Notes under the pieces: generated by a model
The model's database searches: none
The model's input: the letters and a program-made list of their open reading frames with translations, nothing else
What the model was told of the DNA's origin: nothing
From: Alphaproteobacteria bacterium
Lineage (GTDB): Bacteria > Pseudomonadota > Alphaproteobacteria > Sphingomonadales > Sphingomonadaceae
Reading direction: 5' to 3'
Length of the DNA: 64,000 bases
Assembly: GCA_030426245.1 (NCBI GenBank)
Contig: JAUHYZ010000005.1
Location: 1 to 64,000, forward strand
Position numbers and translations under genes: made by a program
Shown: piece by piece, positions 28,549-37,434 of the stretch
Layout of the letters: the number at the start of each line of letters is the position of its first letter
Numbering within the stretch: the stretch's first letter is position 1

Positions 28549-29946
28549 ATGCGCGAAAGAAGCCCCGGAATGAAGCTGCTGCTGGTGTCGCTGGTGGCGC
28601 TCGCGCTCGTGCTACCGCTGCTGCTGGTCTATGCGCTGGTGGGCGACCGGGAAAGCCAGTCCTTCACCGCGCAGCAATCGATCACGGCGGGCTGGGGCGG
28701 CAACCAGGTGGTCTCCGGCCCGGTTCTGGCGATCCCCTATATGCGTCTTCAACGCCAGAGCGAGACCGCCAATGGCCAGCAGGTCACCCGCATGGTCGAA
28801 GTGCGCGACGAGCTTTACCTCTCGCCCGCGCGCCAGTCGGTGGAGACCGTGCTGGAGCCTGAGAAGCGGCGCAAATCGATCTATACTTCGGTGATCTACC
28901 GCGCGGCGCTTTCGGGCAGCGCGCATTTCGCATTGCCGCAGGAGCTTGGCGTGCCGGGAGTGACGCGCGAAGACCTGTTGCTGGACGAGGCGGAGCTGCG
29001 CTTTGGCGTATCCGATCCGCGCGGGCTGCAATCCGATGCGGAGCTAGTCTCCGATGGCAATCCGATTGCGCTACAGCCGGGTAAGGGCGTGGCAAGCAGT
29101 GGCAATTCGGGTTTCTATGGCGCGCTGGACTGGAGCGGGGCGGAGCCGCTGGACATCGAATGGAGCTATGGCCTGCGGGGCAGCCGCTCGATCGCGCTCG
29201 TCCCGCGCGGGGGCGATACGCAGTGGAGCGTGACCTCGCCCTGGCCGCATCCCGGTTTCGGCGGCAGCTTCCTGCCTGAAAGCAGCGAAGTGAAGGATGA
29301 CGGTTTCACTGCGCATTATGCCATCGCCAATCTCGCATTGGGGCAGGCGATGGTGATGGATGACGATCCGGGCATGCCGCTGATCGATGGTAGCGGAACG
29401 GTCGATCCCCGCGCCTATGAATCCGCGCGCGGGGCCACCATGGCGGCTTCGATCGGGCTGATCGAACCGGTCGACCTCTACAGCCGGGTCGACCGTTCGG
29501 TGAAATACGGCTTCCTGTTCATCGGTTTCACCTTTCTGGCCTTCTTCATGTTCGACATTGTCGGCGGCGCGCGCGTGGCTGCGGCCGAATATCTGATGAC
29601 CGGCGCGGGCCTGGTGCTGTTCTTCGTGCTGCTGCTGGCATTCGCCGAAGTGATCGGATTCGCTTTGGCCTATCTGGCGGCCAGCGGCGCGATTATCGGT
29701 CTGCTGACGGCCTATAGCGCGGCCGTTCTGAAAAGCCGCAAGCGCGCGGGCTTCGTCGGCGCCTTGCTGGTGGGGCTCTATGCGCTGATCTACGTGCTGC
29801 TCAGCCTGGAGGCGTTCTCTCTGCTGATCGGATCGGTGCTGCTGTTCCTGGCGCTGGCCGGTGTGATGTACGCTACGCGCAATGTCGAATGGTCGCGGGT
29901 CGGAAAGTCGCAGGAAGAAGAAGGGCGGGTCGCTGCGGAAGGCTGA
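28549..29946 (+). CDS. creD: Cell envelope integrity protein CreD
   Basis: A 465-residue inner-membrane protein of the CreD family, linked in enterics and Stenotrophomonas-like bacteria to envelope stress and beta-lactam response. It starts with one membrane helix (LLLVSLVALALVLPLLLVYALVG), followed by a large periplasmic domain (QSITAGWGGNQVVSGPVLAIPYM is the family signature) and five to six C-terminal membrane helices, with a KYGFLFIGFTFLAFFMFD hallmark before them. The C-terminus is cytoplasmic and charged. A second in-frame ATG at 28570 would also work. The upstream direct repeats point to a CreB-type regulator, though creB/creC are not in the window. Confidence 0.9.
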   Translation: MRERSPGMKLLLVSLVALALVLPLLLVYALVGDRESQSFTAQQSITAGWGGNQVVSGPVLAIPYMRLQRQSETANGQQVTRMVEVRDELYLSPARQSVETVLEPEKRRKSIYTSVIYRAALSGSAHFALPQELGVPGVTREDLLLDEAELRFGVSDPRGLQSDAELVSDGNPIALQPGKGVASSGNSGFYGALDWSGAEPLDIEWSYGLRGSRSIALVPRGGDTQWSVTSPWPHPGFGGSFLPESSEVKDDGFTAHYAIANLALGQAMVMDDDPGMPLIDGSGTVDPRAYESARGATMAASIGLIEPVDLYSRVDRSVKYGFLFIGFTFLAFFMFDIVGGARVAAAEYLMTGAGLVLFFVLLLAFAEVIGFALAYLAASGAIIGLLTAYSAAVLKSRKRAGFVGALLVGLYALIYVLLSLEAFSLLIGSVLLFLALAGVMYATRNVEWSRVGKSQEEEGRVAAEG

Positions 29947-29955
29947 CCTGTCCGG

Positions 29956-30585
29956 TCAGTCTTCCGTGCCAGATCCGTCTTGCGCCTCTTCGGCCGCCTT
30001 GGCCGCTTCCGTTTCCGCGATCCTGGTTAGGCGCTGCTTGTCTTCCTCCGTGGCCGGTCGCGCAGGATAGGCGCAGCCTTCCTTCAGCCCCATGCCTTTC
30101 AGGAAGGCGCGCCGCATCACGCCCGCCAAAATGGCGTCCTGGAAATCGCGTTGATGGTCGCTCGCTCCCGAGACTTCGCGGATGACACCGCGGAACGGGA
30201 TCAGCGCACCCACCAGCGATTTGGCCACGCGCCCGGCAGTCAGCTTGCGCTCCTCTACGTCGGCAATGTCGAAATCCGGCCCCAGGACGGCGTCCAGTTC
30301 GACTACGGCCACTTGGTAATTGCGGCAGCGGTCTAGACCTTCGGTGCTGTACGGGGCTCTCTGGGCCTCCAGCAGCAAGGGCGGAATCTCGTCTTTGGAA
30401 AGGTTGAGGTCCTGGATCGGCGTGGACGCAACGTCCATGGCATTCACGGAATCGTCGGTGACGACCTTGTCTGCCTGTTGTTCTTCTTCCTCCGCGGCAA
30501 GAGGGGCCGGCAGCAGCGCGATGGCAGCTGTTGCAAAAAGGAGTCTAGCCCCTGATATCCGCGAATGTGTCACATTGATCCTCAT
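29956..30585 (-). CDS. Secreted hypothetical protein, 209 aa
   Basis: The start at 30585 (MRINVTHSRISGARLL) gives a Sec signal peptide ending LLPAPLAAEEE. The mature protein has an acidic start and a long helical middle (QIPPLLLEAQRAPYSTEG-like segment). Two cysteines occur (DRCRNYQVAVVELDAVLG; KEGCAYPARPATEED) and the C-terminus is Ala/Glu rich and probably helical. I do not recognise a family. The gene begins 41 bases inside the end of the ypfJ-like gene on the same strand, so translation is probably coupled to it. It converges with creD, with a nine-base gap. Confidence 0.65.
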   Translation of the reverse strand: MRINVTHSRISGARLLFATAAIALLPAPLAAEEEEQQADKVVTDDSVNAMDVASTPIQDLNLSKDEIPPLLLEAQRAPYSTEGLDRCRNYQVAVVELDAVLGPDFDIADVEERKLTAGRVAKSLVGALIPFRGVIREVSGASDHQRDFQDAILAGVMRRAFLKGMGLKEGCAYPARPATEEDKQRLTRIAETEAAKAAEEAQDGSGTED

Positions 30586-31420
30586 CGCCAGTTTCAAGTC
30601 CGATACGCAGCCATTGCCTGCGCTGTGCGCTGGAACCATGGGTGAATGCCGATTCCACCGGATTGCGGCCAGCGCTGGCCATCAGCGTATCGTCACCCAC
30701 GGCGTGAGCGGCACCGAGGCCTTCCTCGATGTCGCCGGGCTCGATACGATCTGAATTGAGCTTGGCCCACACACCGGCGTAACAATCGGCCTGCAGTTCC
30801 ATTCTCACTTGTAACGCATTGGCGGCCTCCGGGTTCCGCGATTGCGCCTGGCGAACCTGCGCGGATGTGCCGGTGAGCGTCTGGATGTGGTGTCCATATT
30901 CATGCGCCATCACATAGGCGCGGGCAAAATCGCCCTTTGCGCCCATGCGGCTGCTCATCTCGTTATAGAAATCGGTGTCGATATAGATGCCCTGATCGCT
31001 GGGGCAGTAGAACGGGCCCATCGCGCTTTGCGCCGCGCCGCAGCCGGATTGGCCGCTCCGCGAATAGAAGTTCAGGATCGGCTGCTGGAAGGCGATCCCC
31101 GCCTCGCGGAATTTCGGCTCCCAGGTCTCGTCGAGCGAGGCCAGATGCGCGCAGGCCTCGGTGCTGTATTGATTGACGGAGCAGCTTTCCGCCACGCTTG
31201 CGCCGCCTTGCGCCTGTTGCTGCACTTGGCCCTGCTGCGCCTGTTCGAGCCCGCCCATAAGCTGCGCCGGGTCCGCGCCGGTAAAATAGGCGATCGCCAG
31301 CACGATCACGATGCCCACAATGCCCAGCTTGCCGCCGCCGCCACCGGGAAAGCGCCCGCCGCCACCGCCGCGCTGATCGCGCACGCGGATATTGGCCGGA
31401 TTGAACTTGTTGAGACGCAT
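30545..31420 (-). CDS. YpfJ-type neutral zinc metallopeptidase
   Basis: A 291-residue metallopeptidase-like protein of the YpfJ family. A Gly-rich N-terminal tail (QRGGGGGRFPGGGGG) and one membrane helix (KLGIVGIVIVLAIAYF) anchor it to the inner membrane. The catalytic motif HEYGHH lies in YVMAHEYGHHIQTLTG near residue 172, with the further zinc ligand expected in MELQADCYAGVWA. Four cysteines in the body may form disulfides, consistent with a periplasmic domain. Start is at 31420 rather than the longer in-frame open region upstream, because the family begins with MRL. The next gene on the same strand overlaps its 3' end. Confidence 0.9.
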   Translation of the reverse strand: MRLNKFNPANIRVRDQRGGGGGRFPGGGGGKLGIVGIVIVLAIAYFTGADPAQLMGGLEQAQQGQVQQQAQGGASVAESCSVNQYSTEACAHLASLDETWEPKFREAGIAFQQPILNFYSRSGQSGCGAAQSAMGPFYCPSDQGIYIDTDFYNEMSSRMGAKGDFARAYVMAHEYGHHIQTLTGTSAQVRQAQSRNPEAANALQVRMELQADCYAGVWAKLNSDRIEPGDIEEGLGAAHAVGDDTLMASAGRNPVESAFTHGSSAQRRQWLRIGLETGDEDQCDTFADIRG

Positions 31421-31638
31421 GGGTGATTCCCGCAGGATCGATAATGGGTAGGAGTTTTGGCACTGCTTTGCCGTGAATGTCGAGCCTGTTCGTCGGCCGC
31501 CGGCGGCGCCCGTTTCGTGCAATGGAGAAGATAGTCGGGCATGCGAGTATAATTGTTTTCCACCCCACTAGCCGTTTTCGCACAGTGCGTTTACATGGGC
31601 CGCCACGATTCTCCGGAGACGAGCAAGCGGTGGCATTT
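31421..31638. other. Divergent promoter region between ypfJ-like gene and guaB
   Basis: This 218-base gap holds two divergent starts. It contains GC-poor patches (for example TATAATTGTTTTCC near 31549-31562). I did not recognise a specific operator or a guanine riboswitch. An in-frame GTG at 31630 could also start guaB; the ATG at 31639 is preferred for its fit to the family. Confidence 0.35.
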
Positions 31639-33096
31639 ATGGATATCCAAACCGGCCTGACATTCGACGACGTTCTCCTGCGTCCGGCCGAAAGCGATAT
31701 CGTGCCTTCGCAGGCCAACACAGCCACTCGGCTGACCAAGGAAATCGGGCTCAATATCCCGATCGTTTCCGCGGCGATGGATACGGTGACGGAGGCCGAC
31801 ATGGCAATCGTCATGGCCCAGATGGGCGGCATCGGCGTTCTGCACCGCAACCTTTCGATCAAACAGCAATGCGCCGCCGTGCGCAGCGTGAAACGTTTCG
31901 AAAGCGGAATGGTGGTCAACCCGATCACCATTTCGCCAGATGCCACGCTGGGCGAAGCGCAGGAAATCATGCGCGACAACAAGATCAGCGGCATTCCCGT
32001 GGTGGAAAGCAGCGGCAAGCTGGTGGGTATTCTGACAAACCGCGATGTGCGCTTTGCCGACAATCCCGATCAGCCCGTGAAGGAGCTGATGACGCATGAA
32101 AATCTGGCAACGGTCAGCTCTGGCGTAACTCAGGAAGAGGCCCGCCGCCTGCTGCATCAGCGCCGGATCGAAAAGCTGCTGGTGGTCGACGATGCCTATC
32201 ACTGCATCGGCTTGATCACGGTGAAGGACATCGAAAAGGCCGTGACCTATCCCGATGCCACCAAGGACAGCGCCGGGCGCCTGCGCGTCGCCGCGGCAAC
32301 CACGGTGGGGGACAAGGGCTTCGATCGCACGGAGGCGCTGATCGACGCAGAATGCGATGTGGTGATCATCGATACTGCGCATGGCCACAACAAGGATGTG
32401 GCGCTGGCGGTGGAGCGCGTGAAAAAGCTCTCCAATTCGGTACAGGTCGTCGCCGGCAATGTCGCGACGGCGGAAGGGGCCAAGGCCCTGATCGGTGCCG
32501 GAGCAGACGGCGTGAAGGTCGGCATCGGTCCGGGTTCCATCTGCACCACGCGGATCGTCGCGGGTGTAGGCGTGCCGCAGCTCACCGCGATCATGGAAGC
32601 TGCCGAAGAAGCGGCGAAGAGCGGCACGCCGGTGATCGGCGATGGCGGCCTTCGCACCAGCGGCGATGCGGCCAAGGCGCTGGCCGCGGGCGCTTCCAGC
32701 GTCATGATCGGTTCGCTGCTGGCCGGAACGGCGGAAGCGCCGGGCGAAACCTTCCTGTATCAGGGGCGCGCTTACAAGGCCTATCGCGGGATGGGTTCGG
32801 TCAGTGCAATGGCCCGTGGCAGCGCGGACCGCTATTTCCAGCAGGACATCAAGGACCAGATGAAGCTGGTGCCCGAAGGGATCGAAGGGCAGGTCGCCTT
32901 CAAGGGGCCGGCCAAGGACGTGATCCATCAGCTGGTCGGCGGGATCAAGGCGGCGATGGGCTATACCGGCGCGAAATCGATCGAGGATCTGCAGAAGCGC
33001 GGCCAGTTCATCCGCATCACCAATGCGGGGCTGAGCGAAAGCCATGTGCATGACGTTTCGATCACGCGCGAGGCGCCCAACTATCCGACACGCTGA
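31639..33096 (+). CDS. guaB: Inosine-5'-monophosphate dehydrogenase
   Basis: Catalyses the NAD-dependent conversion of IMP to XMP, the committed step of GMP synthesis. The 485-residue protein starts at [20 protein letters not shown]. It has two CBS domains (about residues 95-205, [15 protein letters not shown] and [13 protein letters not shown] segments) and a TIM barrel with the active loop [22 protein letters not shown], where C is the catalytic cysteine. The flap [19 protein letters not shown] also fits. Length and order are standard. The rRNA methyltransferase gene follows 15 bases downstream on the same strand. Confidence 0.97.
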   Translation: MDIQTGLTFDDVLLRPAESDIVPSQANTATRLTKEIGLNIPIVSAAMDTVTEADMAIVMAQMGGIGVLHRNLSIKQQCAAVRSVKRFESGMVVNPITISPDATLGEAQEIMRDNKISGIPVVESSGKLVGILTNRDVRFADNPDQPVKELMTHENLATVSSGVTQEEARRLLHQRRIEKLLVVDDAYHCIGLITVKDIEKAVTYPDATKDSAGRLRVAAATTVGDKGFDRTEALIDAECDVVIIDTAHGHNKDVALAVERVKKLSNSVQVVAGNVATAEGAKALIGAGADGVKVGIGPGSICTTRIVAGVGVPQLTAIMEAAEEAAKSGTPVIGDGGLRTSGDAAKALAAGASSVMIGSLLAGTAEAPGETFLYQGRAYKAYRGMGSVSAMARGSADRYFQQDIKDQMKLVPEGIEGQVAFKGPAKDVIHQLVGGIKAAMGYTGAKSIEDLQKRGQFIRITNAGLSESHVHDVSITREAPNYPTR

Positions 33097-33111
33097 CGCC
33101 GAGGGGCTGGC

Positions 33112-34293
33112 ATGACGCCCGCTGCCCGCGTTCAGGCGGCGATCGAATTGCTCGACCTGATTATCGCCGCCGCGCGGGAGAACGGCCCGCCGGCCGATCG
33201 CTTGCTGGCCGAAGGTTTCCGCCAGCGCCGCTATGCCGGAAGCAAGGACAGGCGGGCGATTCGCGAGCTGGTCTATGGCGCAATCCGGGCATGCGGGCCG
33301 GTGCCTGAAAGCGGCCGTGCGGCCATGCTGCGCCTTGCCGAGCTGGATGCCCAGATCCTGCCGCTCTTCGATGGCTCGCAATACGGGCCATCTCTGCTTG
33401 CACCGGGCGAACAGCCCGCGCGCGGCGGAATCGCGCCCGAATGGCTGGAACGGGCCCTGGCCGAAGCCGGCATTGCGGGCGAAGAGGCGCAGGCGCTGCT
33501 CACCCGGGCGCCGCTTGATATCAGGATCAACACGCTCAAAGCTTCGGCCGAAACGCTGGATCTGCCGGAAGAGGCAGAGGCGCTGGCTGTGCCGGGCGCG
33601 CTGCGCCTGAAAGAGGGCACCCAGGTCGAACAATGGGATGCCTTTCAAGGTGGCAGGATCGCGGTGCAGGATTGCGGCAGCCAATTGGCCTGCCTGGCCG
33701 TCGGCGCAGAGCCGGGTGAAACGGTGATCGATCTGTGCGCGGGTGCCGGCGGCAAGACGCTGGCTTTGGCCGCAGCAATGGAAAATCGCGGAATTCTGGT
33801 GGCCAGCGATACGGACCGCGCCCGCTTCTCGCGGCTTGCCCCGCGGGCGCAGCAGGCCGGAGCCGAGGTCGCAGACGCGGTTCTGATCGATCCGGGCAAG
33901 GAGCTGGAAGGGCTATCCGAATGGGCCGGGAAGGCCGATGCCGTGCTGGTGGATGCGCCCTGTTCGGGCACCGGCACATGGCGCCGCAATCCCGAAGCGC
34001 GCTGGCGACTCACCCCTGCGCAGCTGGAGCGATATACTGCGGCGCAGGCGCATCTGCTGGACATTGCAGCCGCGCTGGTGAAGCCTGAAGGGCGTGTGAT
34101 CTACGTCACCTGTTCGCTGCTGAATGCGGAAGGACCGGACCGGATCGAGGCCTTTCTTGGCGCGAATCCGCAGTGGAAAGCGCAGCCGATGGCCTTGCCC
34201 CTGGGCCGTGAATGCGGTTCAGGATTGCGCCTGACACCGCACCATGACGGTACAGACGGATTTTTCATCGCACGTTTAAGCAGGCCGTGGTAA
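33112..34293 (+). CDS. rRNA cytosine C5-methyltransferase, RsmB/NOP2 family
   Basis: A 393-residue RsmB/Sun/Fmu-like enzyme that probably methylates a cytosine of 16S rRNA. The N-terminal NusB-like helical part (AAIELLDLIIAAAREN, YAGSKDRRAIRELVYG) precedes the SAM-binding core with VIDLCAGAGGKTLALAAAM (about 200-218). Also present is the catalytic DAPCSGTGTWRRNPEARW motif, with C in PCS, and the second cysteine VTCSLLNAEGPDRIEAFL. The ATG follows a GAGGGGC site. It is 15 bases after guaB and probably co-transcribed with it. Whether it is RsmB itself or a paralogue is not certain. Confidence 0.88.
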   Translation: MTPAARVQAAIELLDLIIAAARENGPPADRLLAEGFRQRRYAGSKDRRAIRELVYGAIRACGPVPESGRAAMLRLAELDAQILPLFDGSQYGPSLLAPGEQPARGGIAPEWLERALAEAGIAGEEAQALLTRAPLDIRINTLKASAETLDLPEEAEALAVPGALRLKEGTQVEQWDAFQGGRIAVQDCGSQLACLAVGAEPGETVIDLCAGAGGKTLALAAAMENRGILVASDTDRARFSRLAPRAQQAGAEVADAVLIDPGKELEGLSEWAGKADAVLVDAPCSGTGTWRRNPEARWRLTPAQLERYTAAQAHLLDIAAALVKPEGRVIYVTCSLLNAEGPDRIEAFLGANPQWKAQPMALPLGRECGSGLRLTPHHDGTDGFFIARLSRPW

Positions 34294-34353
34294 TCCAGTG
34301 ACGTCATGACAAAGCATGACTTCTTCTCTTCTAACGCGATCAAGGAGTTCGCG

Positions 34354-34857
34354 ATGCGTTATTTCCCCGCCGCTCTTGCCCTGTCCGTTCTGGCCGGTGT
34401 GACCGCGAGCGTCGGCGGCGCAGAAGTCCCGGACACCAATCCGCGTGCAGAGGCGCTGCTTGCCGAAGGGCGCGCCGATATGCGCGCGGGCGAGTTGCAG
34501 GGTGCAGTCGATGCCTTCGAAGCCGCTCTGGCGGTCGATCCGGGGCAGCCGGAAATCTACCTCGAACTGGCCGAAGTCTCCCGCCGCGTGGGCCTGCAAG
34601 GCAAGGCGATCCATTATTACCGTGAAGCGCTCGAGCGTGAGCCGAGCAATTTCGCCGCCATTTCGGGCGAGGGCGAGGCTCTGGTGGAAAAAGGCGCGGT
34701 AGAAAAAGCCAAGCGTAACCTGGCCAAGCTGGAATCGCTTTGCGGCGAAGGCTGCATGGAAACGCGGGCACTGGCCGCTGCAATTGCTGCGGGCCCGGCA
34801 CCGCAGGTTCTGACGGCGGAAGCGCTGAAGCCCGATCCGGTTGTCACTCAGAACTGA
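34354..34857 (+). CDS. Periplasmic TPR protein, 167 aa
   Basis: Starts at 34354 with an AAGGAG site 8 bases ahead and a Sec signal peptide (FPAALALSVLAGVTASVGGAE). Two to three tetratricopeptide repeats follow: ARAEALLAEGRADMRAGEL-type and LELAEVSRRVGLQGKAIHYYREALERE, with the family's Ala/Gly/Tyr pattern. The C-terminal part has two cysteines (CGEGC), possibly a disulfide. TPR proteins assist protein-protein contacts, often in outer-membrane or secretion assemblies; no partner is indicated here. It stands alone between rsmB-like and rppH genes. Confidence 0.75.
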   Translation: MRYFPAALALSVLAGVTASVGGAEVPDTNPRAEALLAEGRADMRAGELQGAVDAFEAALAVDPGQPEIYLELAEVSRRVGLQGKAIHYYREALEREPSNFAAISGEGEALVEKGAVEKAKRNLAKLESLCGEGCMETRALAAAIAAGPAPQVLTAEALKPDPVVTQN

Positions 34858-34885
34858 GCTGAGGCAGGCCGTTTGAACGGGGCCC

Positions 34886-35368
34886 TCAGATCAGGGCGCG
34901 GAATTCCTCCAGAACAGTGCGATAGACCCGTTTCTTGAAGGGAACTATCAGCTCCGGCAGAAGCTCCGGATCGGCCCATTGCCATTCGCAGAATTCGGGG
35001 TGATCGTGCGCTTTCAGATCGATATCCGCATCGGTACCGGTAAAGCGCATTAGCAGCCAATGCTGGCGCTGGCCGCGATATTTGCCCTTCCACAGCTTGC
35101 CGATCAGATCGTCCGGCAGATCGTAGAGCAATTCTTCCTTGGTCTGCGCGATCAAGGTGGCGCTGGCGGAAGTGACGCCGGTTTCCTCGCCCAGTTCGCG
35201 CAGGCCGGCAGTCAGCACGTCTTCGCCGTCATCCATGCCGCCCTGGGGCATTTGCCACCAATCGCCTTCCTTGTTGTCGATCCGCTTGCCGATGAAGGCC
35301 AGCCCGTCACCGTTGACAAGCATGACGCCGACACAGGGGCGATAGGGCAGATCGGCGGGATTCTTCAC
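34886..35368 (-). CDS. rppH: RNA pyrophosphohydrolase RppH (Nudix)
   Basis: Removes 5' pyrophosphate from mRNA to trigger decay. The full Nudix box, G-x5-E-x7-REUxEExGU, is seen in GGMDDGEDVLTAGLRELGEETGV (residues ~43-65). The core around it (PCVGVMLVNGDGLAFIGKRID) and the ending of the fold match RppH/NudH. At 160 aa it has the usual length. The start codon is GTG at 35368, with GGAG seven to ten bases before it. It converges on the TPR gene and diverges from korA. Confidence 0.9.
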   Translation of the reverse strand: MKNPADLPYRPCVGVMLVNGDGLAFIGKRIDNKEGDWWQMPQGGMDDGEDVLTAGLRELGEETGVTSASATLIAQTKEELLYDLPDDLIGKLWKGKYRGQRQHWLLMRFTGTDADIDLKAHDHPEFCEWQWADPELLPELIVPFKKRVYRTVLEEFRALI

Positions 35369-35550
35369 AGGCCAGGCTCCAAGTCAGCTCTTCTGACGTT
35401 GAAATAAGGCACCGCCTCGTCCATTTCCATCGGTGATTTTTGGGCAAGGCACAGAAAAACTTGATTGCGGCACGGCCCATAGCCTCATAGGTGCGCCGCC
35501 ATAGTGGAATAAGCGCCCCTGGCATAAATGCAGGGCGCGGCAAGGATACG

Positions 35551-37428
35551 ATGATGGCAACTCTCGCAGCCGACAAACCGGCCGCAGTGGCCCCCACGCC
35601 CGAAGCGGTCGTGGTGCGCTTCGCAGGCGACAGCGGCGATGGCATGCAGCTAACCGGCGGACAGTTCACCCTGTCTACCGCGCTGGCAGGCAACGATTTG
35701 GCGACTTTCCCCGATTTTCCGGCGGAAATCCGCGCGCCGCAAGGCACGCTGTTCGGCGTTTCGGCCTTCCAGATCAATTTCGGCAGCCGGGAGATCAACA
35801 CCGCGGGCGATGCGCCCGATGTGCTGGTGGCGATGAACCCGGCGGCGCTGAAAGTGAATCTCGATGCGCTCAAGCCCGGCGGGCTGATCATTGCCGATAC
35901 CGGCGAATTCACGAAGCGTAATCTCGACAAGGCCAAATATGACAGCAATCCGATCGAGGATGGCAGCCTGGCCAAATGGGACGTTCTGGCTTTCGATATT
36001 TCTGCCCTGACGATCGAGGCGGTGAAGGAATTCGGCCTCGGCAACAAGGATGCCCTGCGCTGCAAGAATATGTGGACGCTGGGCTTGGCGCTGTGGATGT
36101 TCGACCGCGACCGTCAGCCGATCGTCGACTGGCTGAATGCCAAATTCGCCAAATCGCCCGAGATTGCCGGCGCCAATATCGCCGCGCTCAATGCCGGCCA
36201 TGCCTATGGCGAAACGGCCGAGATTTCGGGCCCGCTCAAGAAACTGCATATCGATCCCTGGCCCACTCCGCCCGGGCTTTATCGCACGATTACGGGCGCG
36301 GAAGCGGTTTCCCTGGGCCTTGTGGCCGGTGCCAAGCTGGCCGGCCTGCCGATGTTCTTCGGCGGCTATCCGATCACCCCGGCCTCCGCGATCCTGCACC
36401 ATCTGGCGCGGCTGAAGGAATTCGGCGTCACGACCTTCCAGGCGGAAGACGAGATTGCCGCGATCTGCGCCGCGATCGGCGCGTCCTATGCCGGGCAGCT
36501 GGGCGTCACCAGCTCTTCCGGCCCGGGCATCGCGCTGAAGGGCGAAGCGATGGGTCTGGCGATCATCACCGAATTGCCGCTGGTGATCGTCAACAGCCAG
36601 CGCGGCGGCCCGTCCACAGGCCTGCCGACAAAGACGGAGCAGAGCGACCTCTATCAGGCCGTCTATGGCCGCAATGGCGACGCTCCGCTGCCGGTGATTG
36701 CCGCGTGCAGCCCGGCCGACGTGTTCGAATGCGCGATCGAGGCCTGCCGCATCGCCGTGCAATATATGACCCCGGTGATCCTGCTGACGGACGGCTATAT
36801 CGCCAATGCGGCGGAACCGTGGAAAGTGCCCGATCCCAACAGTTTCGAGCCGTTTCCGGTCAGCTTCCAGACCGAGAACAACAATGAAGGCGGGAATGTC
36901 CTGCCTTACAAGCGGAACGAGAAGGGCGCGCGCCCCTGGATCAAGCCCGGCACGCCCGAGCTGATGCACCGCATCGGCGGGATCGAGAAGCACGATGGCA
37001 CCGGCAATATCGATTACGATCCGGCCAACCACCAGGCGATGACCGATGCCCGCAAGGGCAAGATTGACGGTATTGCCAAGGAACTCGTCCCTCAGGGCGT
37101 CACACTGGGTGAAGAAGGCGGCAAGCTGGCCGTGGTCGGCTGGGGGTCTACCTTTGGGCCGATCCGCCGCGCGGTGGACAATTGCCGCAAGAAGGGGCTG
37201 GACGTCAGCCACATCCATTTCCGCCATGTCTGGCCGCTTCCGGCCAATTCCGGCGAATTGCTGCGGAAATTCGACAAGGTGCTGGTCCCTGAAATGAACA
37301 CCGGCCAGTTCAAGACGGTGCTGCGCGATCAGTTGCTGATCGACGCGAAGCCGTTCAACAAGGTCAGCGGCCAGCCGTTCAAGATCGCCGAGCTGGAAGC
37401 CGCGATCGAAAAGATGCTGGAGGAGTAA
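35551..37428 (+). CDS. korA: 2-oxoacid:ferredoxin oxidoreductase, alpha (fused gamma) subunit KorA
   Basis: The large subunit of a 2-oxoglutarate (or related 2-oxoacid):ferredoxin oxidoreductase. The 625-residue protein begins with the gamma-type domain (VRFAGDSGDGMQLTGGQFT), followed by the alpha domain with FFGGYPITPASAILHHLA and SSSGPGIALKGEAMGLAI. Both domains are present in one chain, as is usual for the aerobic KGOR form. The start at 35551 (MMATLAADKP) has an AAGGA site; a longer in-frame open region upstream was rejected. It is followed by korB after six bases, so the two form one operon. Confidence 0.92.
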   Translation: MMATLAADKPAAVAPTPEAVVVRFAGDSGDGMQLTGGQFTLSTALAGNDLATFPDFPAEIRAPQGTLFGVSAFQINFGSREINTAGDAPDVLVAMNPAALKVNLDALKPGGLIIADTGEFTKRNLDKAKYDSNPIEDGSLAKWDVLAFDISALTIEAVKEFGLGNKDALRCKNMWTLGLALWMFDRDRQPIVDWLNAKFAKSPEIAGANIAALNAGHAYGETAEISGPLKKLHIDPWPTPPGLYRTITGAEAVSLGLVAGAKLAGLPMFFGGYPITPASAILHHLARLKEFGVTTFQAEDEIAAICAAIGASYAGQLGVTSSSGPGIALKGEAMGLAIITELPLVIVNSQRGGPSTGLPTKTEQSDLYQAVYGRNGDAPLPVIAACSPADVFECAIEACRIAVQYMTPVILLTDGYIANAAEPWKVPDPNSFEPFPVSFQTENNNEGGNVLPYKRNEKGARPWIKPGTPELMHRIGGIEKHDGTGNIDYDPANHQAMTDARKGKIDGIAKELVPQGVTLGEEGGKLAVVGWGSTFGPIRRAVDNCRKKGLDVSHIHFRHVWPLPANSGELLRKFDKVLVPEMNTGQFKTVLRDQLLIDAKPFNKVSGQPFKIAELEAAIEKMLEE

Positions 37429-37434
37429 GCCGCC

